Shown here in pieces: positions 12,089 to 34,691 of a DNA stretch of 64,000 bases. The stretch lies in the NCBI GenBank assembly GCA_033002965.1, contig JAURVB010014404.1, positions 62,001 through 126,000 on the forward strand, read 5' to 3'. A model generated the notes under the pieces. It was not told where the DNA came from. It did not search any database and worked only from the letters and a program-made list of their open reading frames with translations. The position numbers and the translations under genes are program-made. Origin of the DNA: Piper betle. Lineage: Eukaryota > Streptophyta > Magnoliopsida > Piperales > Piperaceae. Position 1 is the first letter of the stretch; each line of letters opens with the position of its first letter.

Positions 12089-13608
12089 CGTCGGTGATTC
12101 GAATTTCGATGGATTGGGCGGCGCGCGCTTCGGCGCAGTTTTGTAGTGAAACAGCAGCTGACGTGGATTGAGATAAGCTCCTCTTCGTGTCATCCTTCTT
12201 CAGTAAGAAATAAAATAATAATAATAAAATTTTAAACTTTTTTAGAATATTTATTTTAGAAATTCATTTTTGTTTAAACTTTAGACATGAAAAATTCAAA
12301 ATGAACAAAATTATAAGAGTCAAAATAAAAAATTAATTATAATTATCGCAAAATAAAATGACTTTAATGATCATCTCAAAGAGAATATTGTTGGTCATTG
12401 AATTAATTATAATTTAATAAATTTTAAAATTAATATTCGACTCAAAAAATTAAGAAACTGAATTAAAGTTATTATTTTATGTAGATACAAAAAATATTAG
12501 AAAATAAGTCTACATTATTTTTTATAATCAAAATTGACAATATATGGTTCATATTATTTTAAATATTTAATTTATTGCCTAGGAAAATATTAAATTAATT
12601 ACAAAAATATAATAAAAACAATTATTATATTTGAATAAATTTTATTATTTAATTTATAAAATATAAAAAAAAATAAACAAACATTAATAAAATTTGACTA
12701 CGAAATTCTTAGATTACAGTGGACTGGAGAAGCCTTTCTGAGACAAAAAAATTATAAAATTAATATAATTAGTGATCATCCAACCCATTGCTTGGAAAAT
12801 AAAAAATATAATTAGTGATTAAAAAGCTCTCTCTGTCAACCGTGAGTTGGTCTTCTCTAAAAAAATGCAGTTGTTTTTGTCTTTAGAACATGCTCGTTTC
12901 TCGTCTCACGGCTTTGGGAAGCAATTAGCTGGTTAGTGAAACAACGGTTTGTTCTGGGTTGATGAGGCTTTACAATTAGACATATTTGATTCATATACAT
13001 TAAAACATCATTAATATACATCATATATTAATCACAATCGTCCATGATATGATCCAGTCAAGATTAATATTTAACGAAGCAGCCCAGCATATTTACGTAT
13101 CAAAAAAGAAAATTTGTTCAAATTCCTGATTTTTCATTTGAACCTGCAAGCGTTTGAGAAACTATTCATGAACAGTTCAGACCTTTTAGTTGCTAATGGT
13201 GGATTTTAACATATGACTTGCTCCATATCACCGTGCCTATAACTAGATGGAACTTTTCAAAGACTTCGTTAACCATATAAAATTCACAACAACGATGGAA
13301 TAAACTACCCATTGTGCCCATGTTACAGTGAACCGAATGTAATGAAGAAACACCACTTTAGAAGACAAATTGCACCATAATTTGGCAATTTAAAGCTTCC
13401 AACTCTGATCATTTTTAACAGTGCAACAACAATCTGATACAACAAGTTAAAAAACTGCAACAAACTGACGCTCGTTTTCAATTCAAGTAGGTACAGTTAC
13501 AGAAATTAGAACATCACAGAAATAAATTTAGCTTATAATAAAACAAACTATTTTTCATATTATGCAAACACAGTGGTGTGTGTGTGTATATATATATATA
13601 TATATGCT
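12089..13608. other. MCCA upstream region and RALF downstream region
   Basis: Between the MCCA start and the RALF stop. Both genes are on the minus strand, so this holds the MCCA promoter and 5' UTR (left end) and the RALF 3' UTR (right end). 12200-12700 is extremely AT-rich. A dinucleotide repeat (TG)n(TA)n occupies 13575-13605, immediately after the RALF stop codon. No other gene was recognised. Confidence 0.6.
13575..13605. repeat. (TG)n(TA)n microsatellite
   Basis: A run of TG dinucleotides passes directly into TA dinucleotides just beyond the RALF stop codon, that is, in the RALF 3' UTR on the minus strand. It is likely length-polymorphic. Confidence 0.9.
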
Positions 13609-13953
13609 TCAACTTCGGCACTTAGAAATGGCGCTGCACCCTCGACTATAAGGGTTGGCCTCCGCCCCGGGCTGGCAGTTGTAGTAGGAGGCGCCTCGCT
13701 GGGAACAAGGCACGCTATTGGCCTTAAGAGCTTCGTAGCTGATGTAGTCGGAGGTGGCGAGGACCCGCCGGTTGATCTCGGACTCCATTTGGAACTCTTC
13801 CCCAGCGCCGGAGCACTCGGCTATGGTCCCGGTGCAGGACGTTGGCCTCCCCAAAATCCATTGACCTTGCCCGGCGTCGACGACAAAGGTGGCAACGGCA
13901 AAGACGGCAAGGAAGATGACCATCATCAATGGTGAAAACCTTGTTGAAGCCAT
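13609..13953 (-). CDS. RALF: RALF (rapid alkalinization factor) secreted peptide hormone precursor
   Basis: Single-exon precursor of 114 residues. RALF peptides are secreted ligands of CrRLK1L receptor kinases of the FERONIA family and control apoplastic pH and cell growth. Seen: a hydrophobic signal peptide (residues 1 to about 27), a propeptide, an NRRVL site (61-65) fitting the subtilase S1P RRxL consensus, and a mature region of about 49 residues with YISY, RGASYYNC and ANPYSRGCS motifs. Four cysteines at 83, 93, 106 and 112 would form the two conserved disulfides. The start is the ATG just before the signal peptide; upstream in-frame codons give no signal-like sequence. A TATA box lies about 45 bases upstream. 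Its position near MCCA and the AAA gene suggests orthology with Arabidopsis RALF1 (At1g02900). The reading frame is intact. Confidence 0.96.
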   Translation of the reverse strand: MASTRFSPLMMVIFLAVFAVATFVVDAGQGQWILGRPTSCTGTIAECSGAGEEFQMESEINRRVLATSDYISYEALKANSVPCSQRGASYYNCQPGAEANPYSRGCSAISKCRS

Positions 13954-16198
13954 GGATGATCTTCCTACCCTAAGCTCCTCAAGGGTGGCAAAGCTTTTAT
14001 AAATGAAAAGATGCATCCATCCTATGACCCAGTATGCATGAATATGTATATTATGCTCAGTTGACATAATTTTTTTAAAGGTAATGTAATACATATAAAA
14101 TAAAAAATTATATGTATACATATATAATGCTCTTTCTATTTGCTGTGATGAGCCCATCATTTTCCTTACGTGAATTATACTATTATTCATTGTTATATTA
14201 TATGTTACGAGCTAGTGGCTGGTAATTTATGTAATAATAACTAAGAGTGGTGAAATATTGAATGGCTTTTGGTATGTATTCGAGGGGAATCGCTTGAATG
14301 ATTCAGAAGAAGAGATTAGGACAGTGTACCCACCTTGACGGAAGTCACAAGCAATGAATTTTTCCAATTTTTATCATAATATATTATGTATTATTAGTCT
14401 GGTGATTGGAGCTGTTAAACTTTCGGATTATTCCATTTTCATGTACTAACCATGGTTTTTGTATTATTTCAGTGTTCTTTGTTCACCAACGAATCCTATA
14501 ATCATTGACAAGAGTATAACCTCTCAAAAAACAGAAAAAGATGGAAACATATGATTGATGCATACATAAGCAAAGTAAATGGTAATTAGTCGCGTCCAAT
14601 CGAAATTTGACAAAAAATGACAACATAGGGCAAGCAAATTAGTAATTTGTTGGCCATACACAAATGCAACTAACTTTGTGCATGGCTACGAAACCTCTCG
14701 TAAAAAATGAAATAAAAAATATATTCACTTTGAAAAGAAATAAAGAAAGGGAAAGAAAAAGGAACTGATTGCGTCAATTCCAGAAGAAACAAATGCAAGG
14801 AGAGCATCTAAATTTTCTCACAATATTCTCAATTAATATAAATTCCAATGTGTAGCATACAATTGCATTTGCATATATAAATATCCTAAGAGATTACGTG
14901 TAAAAATTATATTAATAGAAGAAATTGAGCCTCAAGATTCACCAAGCTCACCTTCCCATAAATCTAGACATCGAGATTGGTTATTTGGCAATGTTATGCT
15001 CAAAGTCCACAACTAAAATCATCATTCATCAATTACCATTTTTTTCCTTTTAGCATTTCAATGGAGCTCTCTTTTCCATGGAATTGATGAACAAGGACGC
15101 CATCAAGACTTAATCCTAACAACCCAAATCCCAATTCTCAAACACGAATGCTAGGCACCTACTTCACCAAACAGTTTGTTTTCCCAGTTCACACTCGCCT
15201 TTAAAACTCAAAGCTTGAAGCAGTGACACAGTTGGTCCATGACTGATTGTTTGGATCACCTCGGGAAGGTATGGTGTCAAACAAGGCCAGACATATCTGT
15301 ATCATTGCTTCTGATATGGATGGTGATGGTGACAACAAGTAAGATGAATCATGAGTCCGTGAGCTTGCGGACTTTAGAAGCAACTGCAAGGCTGTACCCA
15401 AAATAAATCTTTGCCCTTTTCTAGGAAAAAGAAAATCTAATTGCCTGGGAGATGCATTAACTCTCGTCTTTACAGATAATGAAGCAAAACTGAAACTACT
15501 TGCTTAAAGAGGCTAACTATCAGGTGCCCGTGAAATTTTACAATGGTCTCCGACTATTGGGACTTGGCGCGCCCTGCCGTATTTACAAATTATGATAATG
15601 ATGCAGTTAAAATTCTAGTGTCCATGCCGGTGACAACAATGGTGTAAAAAGATCTTACCTGTGATAGAAGTTGAACTGGCAGGCCTCATTGGGTTTTCAA
15701 AGTCGCAACAACGTATCTGTCTTTCGTATTTCCATCATAAACAACGAGATTCTCAAATCTTCTTCAGAAGGCTATGATAACCATGTTTTTTCTCATGCCA
15801 AACCACATAACCAGTAAAACATCACATGATCAAGGTAAATATATTCAGTGATCTAGTTGTGTAGATTCAGACTTAGAAATGGAAAAACACGCAGCAAAAG
15901 AATCAGAAAAGATAATTGAGAAGTTTAAATATAACAGCCCAACAATGGAGAAATTTAAGTCTGATACAAAGCTAATACAGTACTATTGAGCACCAAAATT
16001 GATGAGCATTATTATCCTCTCGAAGTAAACTGCAAGGGCGTTATTCCCGGTGGTTCCACCTCAAAATGTAATACCTGCATCCTATCAATAAACTAGTGAT
16101 ATCTCGAACTTTAACTAAAGATTTGCATAATTAAAAGGGGTGTGAAGCCACCTCGATAAGTTCTCCAAGTCCTTGCCAATCAAAACTGGATGTGAACC
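13954..16198. other. RALF promoter side and TOC159 downstream region
   Basis: Noncoding spacer between two minus-strand genes. The left part is the RALF promoter. The right part probably carries the TOC159 3' UTR, which may itself be spliced: a plausible donor follows ACTTATCGAG near 16150 and a plausible acceptor (GATGCAG) near 16075. A 66-codon open frame at 15201-15401 (minus) has no recognised domain. No other gene was seen. Confidence 0.5.
13995..14001 (-). promoter_or_regulatory. TATA box of the RALF gene
   Basis: TATAAAA on the minus strand, about 42-48 bases upstream of the RALF ATG. With usual plant spacing this would place transcription start only about 10-20 bases before the start codon, giving a very short leader. 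Confidence 0.5.
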
Positions 16199-19100
16199 CT
16201 AGTTCGCAAAATATGGAGCGTTCGGATAGAGGGTGCGGATGATGGTGGTTGCAATGGGAAGAAGTCCAATGAGTGCAATCTGAACTTGCTCTGAGCTACT
16301 GGTGCGCACTGATATTTGGCCACTGAGCTTATTGTTCAATCCAAGTCGAACAACCATTTTTGAGCTCCGGCCAAGAGATAACTGAGACTGCAAGTTGGCC
16401 CCCAGAGCCAAATCCCCACGCCACTTCATCAGAGACAAACCCAAGGTAGAATGATCTTGGCCAACAGGAAAATCCTTGTCTTTGAGACGAGCTTCCAAAT
16501 TAGCACCGTATGCCATATCCCCCTGAGAACGCACAGCACCGGTACTGCCAACAAAACTCAAGCGCTTACCCAGAGAAATTTGATCTTCTACCTTCAGTCC
16601 AGTGGCTACATTTTCTCCCAAGAAGGTAACCGACACCCTGCAGCAGTCTTGTTTCCCTTGAAATTTTTGAATTTGGTTTCACCTCTGAGAATGTACGCAA
16701 GTTGTCTCCCCACTGTTTGGACATCAAACCCTGCCAAGGATGAACCACTCTCTCCATACTTGGCTGAGAGGGAGGAGTCTAAGTGAATGTTAAACTCTTT
16801 CTTATCCTTAGTAACTTGGACAGAAACAGCAGCAGGAAATTGGCCTGCAATGGCAAGACTGCTTTCGAGGCTAACCCCATCGTATCCACAATCATGATCC
16901 CAGCCATGGGTGTCAAGCACAGGCCTTGCAAGAAGGCCAGAAGTGGGTTCCAAAAATCGGTATCGATAACCAGGGTTGTCACAATCAAAAGAAGGTGGCA
17001 ACACCATATCCGGCATCGGAACTGGCACGGCTGCCGGAGCTCCATTGTCTTGTTCCATATCATCAACCATATCTCCATAGGCATCATCTCCAGTCTGTCC
17101 TTTTCCTTTTTCTTTAGTTCTTTCAATCTCCTAAGATCCTCTCTCCACTGTTTCTTTTGAAGAAGTTTCACTCTATAGTCATACTCCTCAAAATATGCCT
17201 TCTTTTGCTCTTTGCTGAGCTTTTCTATCTGAGCCTTTCTAAGAGGCTTGAAGGGAGGAAGCTGATCATACTCATCTTCACCCTCTTGCTCCAAATCTGA
17301 TAAATCCGCCAAATCGATATCCGAGTCTTCAATTTCAGCAGTCTGGTCATTAGGGAGCCTTGGATGTGCCCTCGACTGGAGAAGGGATGATAGCAAGTAC
17401 GGTAGAGGCGGGGAACGTACACGAAACCCAAATAACTTGCTGGCAGAAGAATCTTGAAGTTTCAACAAAGAATTTGCTTCTGATAAAATTTTGGATGAAT
17501 AGCACAGGAGTAATAACTGTGGCCTCCAAATCTGCCCATTTGGAAGTATTCTTTGCCCATCTCGATTCTTTCTACACGAAGGATGGTTCTCCACAAGAGC
17601 TACTGGATTCATGAGTCGCATATCTCCAGCAGCTTGCCGAATTGCTTGCTGCACAATGTGAGATCTCTGAGCCACAAAGACCTCATAGCTCAAGGGGCTC
17701 CATTAGGACCCTCAGGAGGTGCAGAGGCAGCATGAGTGAGAGCAACAATTGCATTGAGCCAAATTGATGAACCCAGAATATTGCTGATAGTTTTTAGAAG
17801 GGGATATCATTGAAATCTCGCGTCTGAGTATCGAGTCGATCCACATACAGAACAATATCTGGTGGGCATTTCTTGGTAAATTTCTTAACAGCGTAAAGTG
17901 TTTTTCTGTTTATGCCTTGTTCCATCAAGGATGACTTCAGACCTGGTGTGTCAATGATGCGAACCTTGACACCATCCACAATCCCAACAATTTCTTTAAC
18001 ACAAGAAGTTGCAGGTTCATAAGGACAAACTACAGCTTTCCCTTCATTAAAAATGGAATTGATTGTAGCACTCTTACCAACTCCAGATTTCCCAAGGATC
18101 AGAACATTAAAAGAGAAGTCCAAATCATGCCCCCTGCTGCTTCTAGTTGAGCTGCGGTCATCTTTGCAGATTCCAAGCTAAAAGCTCTGTTTGTGTGCCT
18201 TCCCCTCCTAATCCCCTCGGCAAGATTAAGCCGATAGAGAACTTGAGCAGCTACTGTGTCTTCTGGAGAATGTCCCAGTCTCTGAACAAGCCTTAAGAAC
18301 TTCACTCTTATTTGATGGATCTTCTCCTGCAACTTCTTTTCTTCCTCACTCAGGTTACTATCATCCTCATCAGCAACAGCGAGGTCAGAGGGAGCAAAGA
18401 TGTTGGGTCGTGTGGTTCTCGAAGCTGGTTTGAGGGATGGAGCAGACGGTCCTAAACCAGCAGGACGTTCAATGGTGAAAAATCGACTTGGCCCATCTGC
18501 AGTTGAAATTGTGATATTGCCATCCCTCCTCCACTGCTAGCTGCTTTCAACAAAGCAGCCAAGGCAGCAGAATCAAAGAGCTCTTTCCCATCACCCTCCC
18601 CATCACTGTCCACTTCTTCATCAGAATCAGAGACAATCTCCCCATCTGTCTTCTGAAATAATTCCCAAGAACCAGTAGAACCTTGCCCCAACTCTTTTAC
18701 GATTTGAACAGCAGCTTCGGAAGCTTCCTTGGCCTCCGGTTCATCAGAACCCGCGCCCTTATCCTCAACTTCTTCCTTCTGTTGAATTACAGGAGCATCC
18801 CGAAGTGAGTCTTGTTTCTTATCACCATCTTCAACAACCAGTGAATCATCTTCTGCAGATACCGGTTTTAAGCCCTCTACAGCATTTACATCCTTTCCCA
18901 ATGTTTCAGAGTTCCTAGAATGAACAAAAACAAACCAAAAAGCACACCCCTAATTTCATGTATCACAATCTAACACACACACACAAACGATGTTAAGAGA
19001 TAATTGAACGACATACCTTTCTTCTCCATAGGCAGCTAAATGGGTCGTTGGCTCAATCGTTAAAGCTGCTGGCTTCTCTTCGGCATCCAATTTGTCCCCG

Positions 19101-20192
19101 TCAATCTCTACTTTCGAAGAGACATCAACTTGCTTCACCTCCCTCGAGCCTCGTTCACCGCGTTCAACAGATGAATCATGCACAGATGGAGCACGAGCAC
19201 CCACCACTTCTTTCTGATCCAAATCTTCATCACTAGCAGCAACACTCTTCAAGTTCACAAAGCTCTCCGAAATGCCGTTTACTCCATTTGACTCGACACC
19301 AGACCCATCGACAACCTCTACACCAGCGGGCTTCTCTTCGACAATGGCATTCCCATGAGCAGACTTATCATCGACAATTGAATTATCAGGAGAAGCAGGT
19401 TCATCACCTGCATCTTTGTTGACAGTGGTTGGTAAGCTTGTTTCCGATGGCAAAGAAGGCAATGCCGCCGTTCCACCCGTGCCTTCCTCTATCTTCTCAG
19501 GTGAGTGTTCTTCAACCTCCGCGGCAGCACCTGCATTCTCTTGTTGAGGAGTTTCATCGACCTGGCCACCTCCATCAACCGAATCGCTAACACTCCCAAC
19601 TAAGGCCTCCAGAAAGCTCTTCTCCACCTCCGAAGAAACCATATCAACGATTTCAGAATCCGTCGCCTCCGACTTCGGAGCTACCTGGTCCTTCATAGAC
19701 GGCTCCTCAAGGACGCCATTCACAACCCCGTTTTCCGGTGGCAAGACCAATGCTTTCTCCTCGGCCGCTTCCAAATCATCGGCCTCTTTCCTCTCTCCCA
19801 CCACCGCCATCACCAAGCTCGGGAGCCGCCGGAACAGCTTCGAGGGCCACGGAATCGCCCAATTCCGGCGCCAAGGCCGAGACTTCTCCGCCTCCCTCAT
19901 CGCCCACCTTCTCCTCCTCACCTCCGGACAACCCCTCCACCGGCGCCGCCGCACCCTCCTTCTCATCAACATCAGGTTCAGCAACCACCCGCTGCTCTGA
20001 CTCCGCCGCATCCGCCGCCGCCGGCGTAGGTGGGGGCGGCGGGTCAGCCTCCACCTTCCCCACCCCGTCCCCGCCACTCGCTACAGATTCCTCGCCGGCG
20101 TCGACATGGGCCGCGACAACTTCGTCTGTAGGCTTCGTAGGAGGAGCCGGCTGTGGTTGGGGTAGAGAAGAAGTGGGCAACTCGGACTCCAT
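16199..20192 (-). CDS. TOC159: TOC159 chloroplast outer-envelope preprotein receptor GTPase (frame-broken in this assembly)
   Basis: Receptor of the TOC translocon that recognises transit peptides of photosynthetic preproteins. Two exons: 20192-19017 and 18914-16199, about 1,297 codons. Order seen: long acidic A domain rich in Glu/Asp/Ser; GTPase domain with P-loop GKSGVGKSATINSIF (~670), DTPGLKSS and DIVLYVDRLDTQTRD; then the M membrane anchor with KAYFEEYDYRVKLLQKKQW, RPVLDTHGWDHDCGYDGV and KMVVRLGLNNKLSGQ. LSYEVFVAQRSHIVQQAI and YDYRVKLLQKKQW place it with TOC159 rather than TOC132/120. Start: MESELPTSS ATG at 20192. Frame breaks at about 19797-19801, 18524-18526, 18130-18134, 17800-17803, 17692-17693, 17090-17091 and 16636-16638; six look like one missing base in a short run. 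Pseudogene or sequencing error: error preferred because neighbours show the same pattern. Confidence 0.93.
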
Positions 20193-21413
20193 GGCCGCAA
20201 AGATGGCGACTTTGGTGAAGAAGGGGTTCGGGGTTTCGGAGGGGATAACTGGGGGCGGAAGAGAGAGCCACAGAGATGTGATGAGGCTCGTCGGAGGAGA
20301 AGATAAGGGAAAGCAGAGAGGGCTGGTGAATTGTGGCTTTTTCGTTTGTCCTTCTCTCTGTGTGGATGCTCCTTCTCTTTTCTTTTCTTTTCTCATTTGG
20401 GTTTTTCTTCTTTTTTATTTAATAAATAAAAAGCCTAAAAATACTTTTCTCAACAGGAATAATTTTTCCTGACCTCTAATTTGACTCCCTTAAACGAATT
20501 AATATATCACATCTATTTAATATTCTATATAATAAAAAGAAAAAAACATTTAGGATAAAAATAAAAAGAAGTTATTAAAAAAATATTTTATACAATTTTT
20601 CATAATTTAAGAGGTTATTTTAAGAATTTTATTTACTGTTAAATCTTCACCGATCTTACTGTTCAACGGGTCAAATTAATTAAAATTCAATTAATTTTTT
20701 AAGCTTCTATACGTAATAATAAATAAATTAATTAAGTTGAGCCAAAATTTTAACCCAACTATAGTGTAAAGTGAAAGAGAAAAAAACATAGACAGTGAAA
20801 GAATTCATTCCATTATACACGCAACCCCTTCTTTTTTAACGTTTCCTGTAAAAAATTTGTATGCAATATTTTATTTATTATGGGGGCGATTCTCTAGTGA
20901 CTTCTATGGCTATCTGGTGTGACGTCTTTTAATTCGATGTTTATTTATGAGTTTGTTTTTAAGCTGGTTCATTTTGTTTTAAGTTGTGGCATCTTCAATA
21001 TATTTCTTTTACTTATTCGATTAATTTGTGAGTTGCAAAATTTGATATGCGTTATTTTTTAATTATTAATAAATTTTTTATTTTTATAATCCATCCTGTG
21101 AACCTCCCTATGGCATCACTATAAGCTTATCTTTATCTCTGGTCGGGTTGTATGACAATTTTAAATAGTCGATATTCTATAATATCTTTTAGAAAATGCG
21201 AGTAACAAAGTCATTTTATAATAATTTGCCCATCCTTGTTCATTGTTCTATGTCTATATTTAAACTTTTCTTGTGTTAATTCTTATTTGTCTTATTTTAT
21301 CATTTTACAATAATTAGGTTAAATAAAAACAGCCTGTATGTAATTATTTGTGTATTTTACAAAGGCATGGTAAAATGAGTTAGTAACTTTACTTTTATTA
21401 TGACCGGTTATAT

Positions 21414-21743
21414 TAGAGATGAGCATAATTTGGTAAAAATTGAAAAGTGAAATTGAATCAAACCCAAATTAACAATTCGATATGGTTTCAAAATACTTCG
21501 GTTCAATTTTTTGTTGCCCGTAGAGAAATCGGGTTCCATATTGATATTTCAGTTCAGAATCTAACTGTATTAGATTAATTGGAATATTTAAATTAATTAA
21601 AATAATAATTTTGTTATAAGTTATTATTTAATTCAGTTGTTCGGCTATTAAATCAACTGAACCAACATATTTATGTTCGGTATTAAAGGGGGCAAATAGG
21701 TTCAATTGTGGTTGTGAACCGAATGATCAAATATTCACCCCTA
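21414..21743. mobile_element. degenerate hAT-like MITE
   Basis: The left end TAGAGATGAGCAT and the right end ATATTCACCCCTA are imperfect inverted repeats resembling the TAGGGGTGAGCA termini common in plant hAT-type MITEs. The interior carries the low-complexity GGTTCAATT/AACCGAAT-type words usual in that family. No transposase and no clear eight-base target duplication. Confidence 0.45.
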
Positions 21744-22962
21744 CTCTATTGCGGCATAAATATTATAAATAAATAACACTTAATTTTCTTATTTAGAGAG
21801 AGAGAGAGAAGTTGGTACATGGATCATAATCCATGAATGCTAATTTAAACACATGTTTTTCTTGAAATTAAGATGAGCAATTCTCCCCTACATATGATCT
21901 ATGTTATTGCACATAGCAGTGGGTAGGAATAAGAAAACAAAAGGGTACTCCAAATTGAATTTTTTAAGCCTTTTTTTACAGCTTGAATCAATCATGCACT
22001 TCAGACCGTAGACTCATGCTCACATTTTTATTGCCCCTCAATGCCTCGTGCTTATATTGTTAAGAGAATAATACGGTGAACAATTTGGCAAGCCATTTCT
22101 CTGGTAGAGAACAAACTCAAAATTCCAACAACTAAATTAAAATTTGTTTCAATTACCATACTTATTATCAGTCTAATTTTGCGATGTTAGAGTGAGAATT
22201 TGAGAAATATTTTTGACAATAAATAGCATATCGCTATTTTCCTTGCAAGACATTATTATACATGGCCTTCTTTGCGTTCTTGTATTTGTTTGGTTGCATT
22301 GTTCTTTTATTTCCACTTTTATTATAGACAACGAGGAAAGAACAATAATTATTATAATTTTTTAAATAAAGTATAATCACTATGGTGGTACTAATAATAA
22401 GACAAATTTAACTTATTTTTATGACAATTAAATTAATATATATATATTTTCTGATATAATAGATTAATGTGATTATAAGTGGTAGGATGACTAAATGACC
22501 TTCTCAATGTCACCTTTGTTTTTTTATGACTATAGGCAAATAATATGATTATTGGTAAAATTAGATTAAAAAATACATATTTAATATAAATTAATAGAAT
22601 TCACATTTGAACGAAAAGATTACGACCACAAAATCTATTTTTTTTGATTTATTAACTACATATGTAATAAAAAAATCAACATATAATTCCTCGGGTATTA
22701 TCAATACTCGTTCACGTTCGTCCTCTCGTATTACTTTCGCACCTTAAATTATTAAACAAAAATTTATCTCAATAAAAAAGACAAGTTATATGGTAAGCAG
22801 TAAGTAATAACAGCGATTAATTAATTTAATTAGATCCCAATCCATGCACTTACCGCTAACTACAAACCATCTCCTCCACAATAATTACGCCGTCGCTCTT
22901 TCCTCCAAAAATCTTCACTCGCTCTCATCACCGATCGCAACGGAACGGAAAGAGAAGCCCGT

Positions 22963-22983
22963 TTTTATTTATTTATTTATTTA
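22963..22983. repeat. (TTTA)n microsatellite
   Basis: Five tandem TTTA units about 125 bases before the start codon of the AAA ATPase gene, probably transcribed in its 5' UTR. Confidence 0.8.
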
Positions 22984-23108
22984 AAGAAAAATCGAAACCT
23001 GTATTTAAACCATCCAACCTCCACCTTCGCGTGCCTCTTCGTCCGCCTTCGATCGATCCCCGCACCACCGAATCCGAAGGACGTCCGATCGAGATCGCCG
23101 CCGCAGGC

Positions 23109-33714
<10,606 letters not shown>

Positions 33715-34691
33715 TAAAGTATTTGATTGTACAGTTTTTTGTTTGTTTTTTTTTCCTTTTGTTTATGAGCTACAATTGAGATGGCTTAAGTAGGTCTTTC
33801 GTCGTCAATATTTATGTAAGTTTTATATGTACTAACATAATGTTATATGTACTCTTACTATTTAGTAAAGCAAGAACTTGACCTTTTCTTGGTCTCCTTA
33901 AAGAAGTCAAGTCATCGTCATAATGATTAATCAGTACGAACTCGCCTTCTTGTGATCAGTTATCAATTCCTCTCGCGTATATGTTTTCTTTTCTCCGATC
34001 AAAATGAATAATAACTGATTTCGCCTCCACGGTCGCACCATTGTTTTAGGTTGAGGGAATAAACGCATGAGCAAACTTCGCTGGGATTGCATGGTAAACA
34101 AACGATCCTCGTGTCTCTCACTCCATGCGTTCTTAATTTGAATAAACCCCTCTCCCATAGTGTTAAAAAAAGAAGGTATGATGGTCTCTGTGAATGATAA
34201 TCCGTTTCTCTTTTGCCATGGATAATGAAGGGTGAGAGCCGCCATGGGTGAACCGGGAGTAGCTTGTAGAAATCATAAAAATGACATTAGCTAATTACTT
34301 AGGGAAATCAGCTGCTCTTAAGCTTCTCATGGAATCAGCTAAAATTCTCTCTTCCTTGTTGGTCTGAATCTTAAATCACTTGAGTGCGACACTTCTCCTT
34401 CAAAGGAAACAGAAATCTAGTAAGGAGAAGAAAGCCTAGAAAAAGGATTAGTCTTTGCTTGAGTAAAAGTTTTCTAGGGTTAGAACACTCTAATGACAAA
34501 ACGGACGTCATGAGAGGCCCGAAGGATTCGTCTTTGCCACGGAAAAAAGACTATCCACATATCGGAGCAGGGGATGCACACCCAATTACTTATTGCAAAT
34601 AAGCTTTGTACTATTTACAAAATAAGAAACGTTATTGCAAAGATCCTTGATAGGGCACCAAAATAAGAAATTGTGACTAAGTGGAATCGCA
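33715..34691. other. convergent intergenic region (AAA and BTB 3' ends)
   Basis: The AAA gene ends from the left and the BTB gene ends from the right, so both 3' UTRs lie here. A 104-codon minus-strand open frame (33931-34245) has no recognised domain and no intron partners. I see no other element. Confidence 0.5.

Larger units (their letters stand above)
20193..23108. other. divergent intergenic region between TOC159 and the AAA gene
   Basis: This 2.9 kb AT-rich spacer must contain the promoters of TOC159 (leftward) and the AAA ATPase gene (rightward). It contains a degenerate hAT-like MITE (21414-21743), an (AG)n run near 21796, and a (TTTA)n run at 22963-22983 in the probable AAA 5' UTR. 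No coding region was recognised. Confidence 0.6.

Noticed and set aside
13573..13935. 120-codon plus-strand open frame
   Set aside because: It is antisense to the RALF coding sequence and begins in the microsatellite.
16199..20192. TOC159 as an ordinary pseudogene
   Set aside because: Six of its seven breaks fit a one-base homopolymer loss and the same signature occurs in five unrelated neighbouring genes; no missense decay of key motifs is visible, unlike the PMS1 remnant.
19738..20472. 244-codon plus-strand open frame
   Set aside because: It is the antisense of the GC-rich TOC159 exon 1; the minus-strand frame gives the TOC159 acidic domain with its start.
33931..34245. 104-codon minus-strand open frame between the AAA and BTB genes
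   Set aside because: No domain, no intron partners, and it overlaps the expected 3' UTR region; too weak to call a gene.
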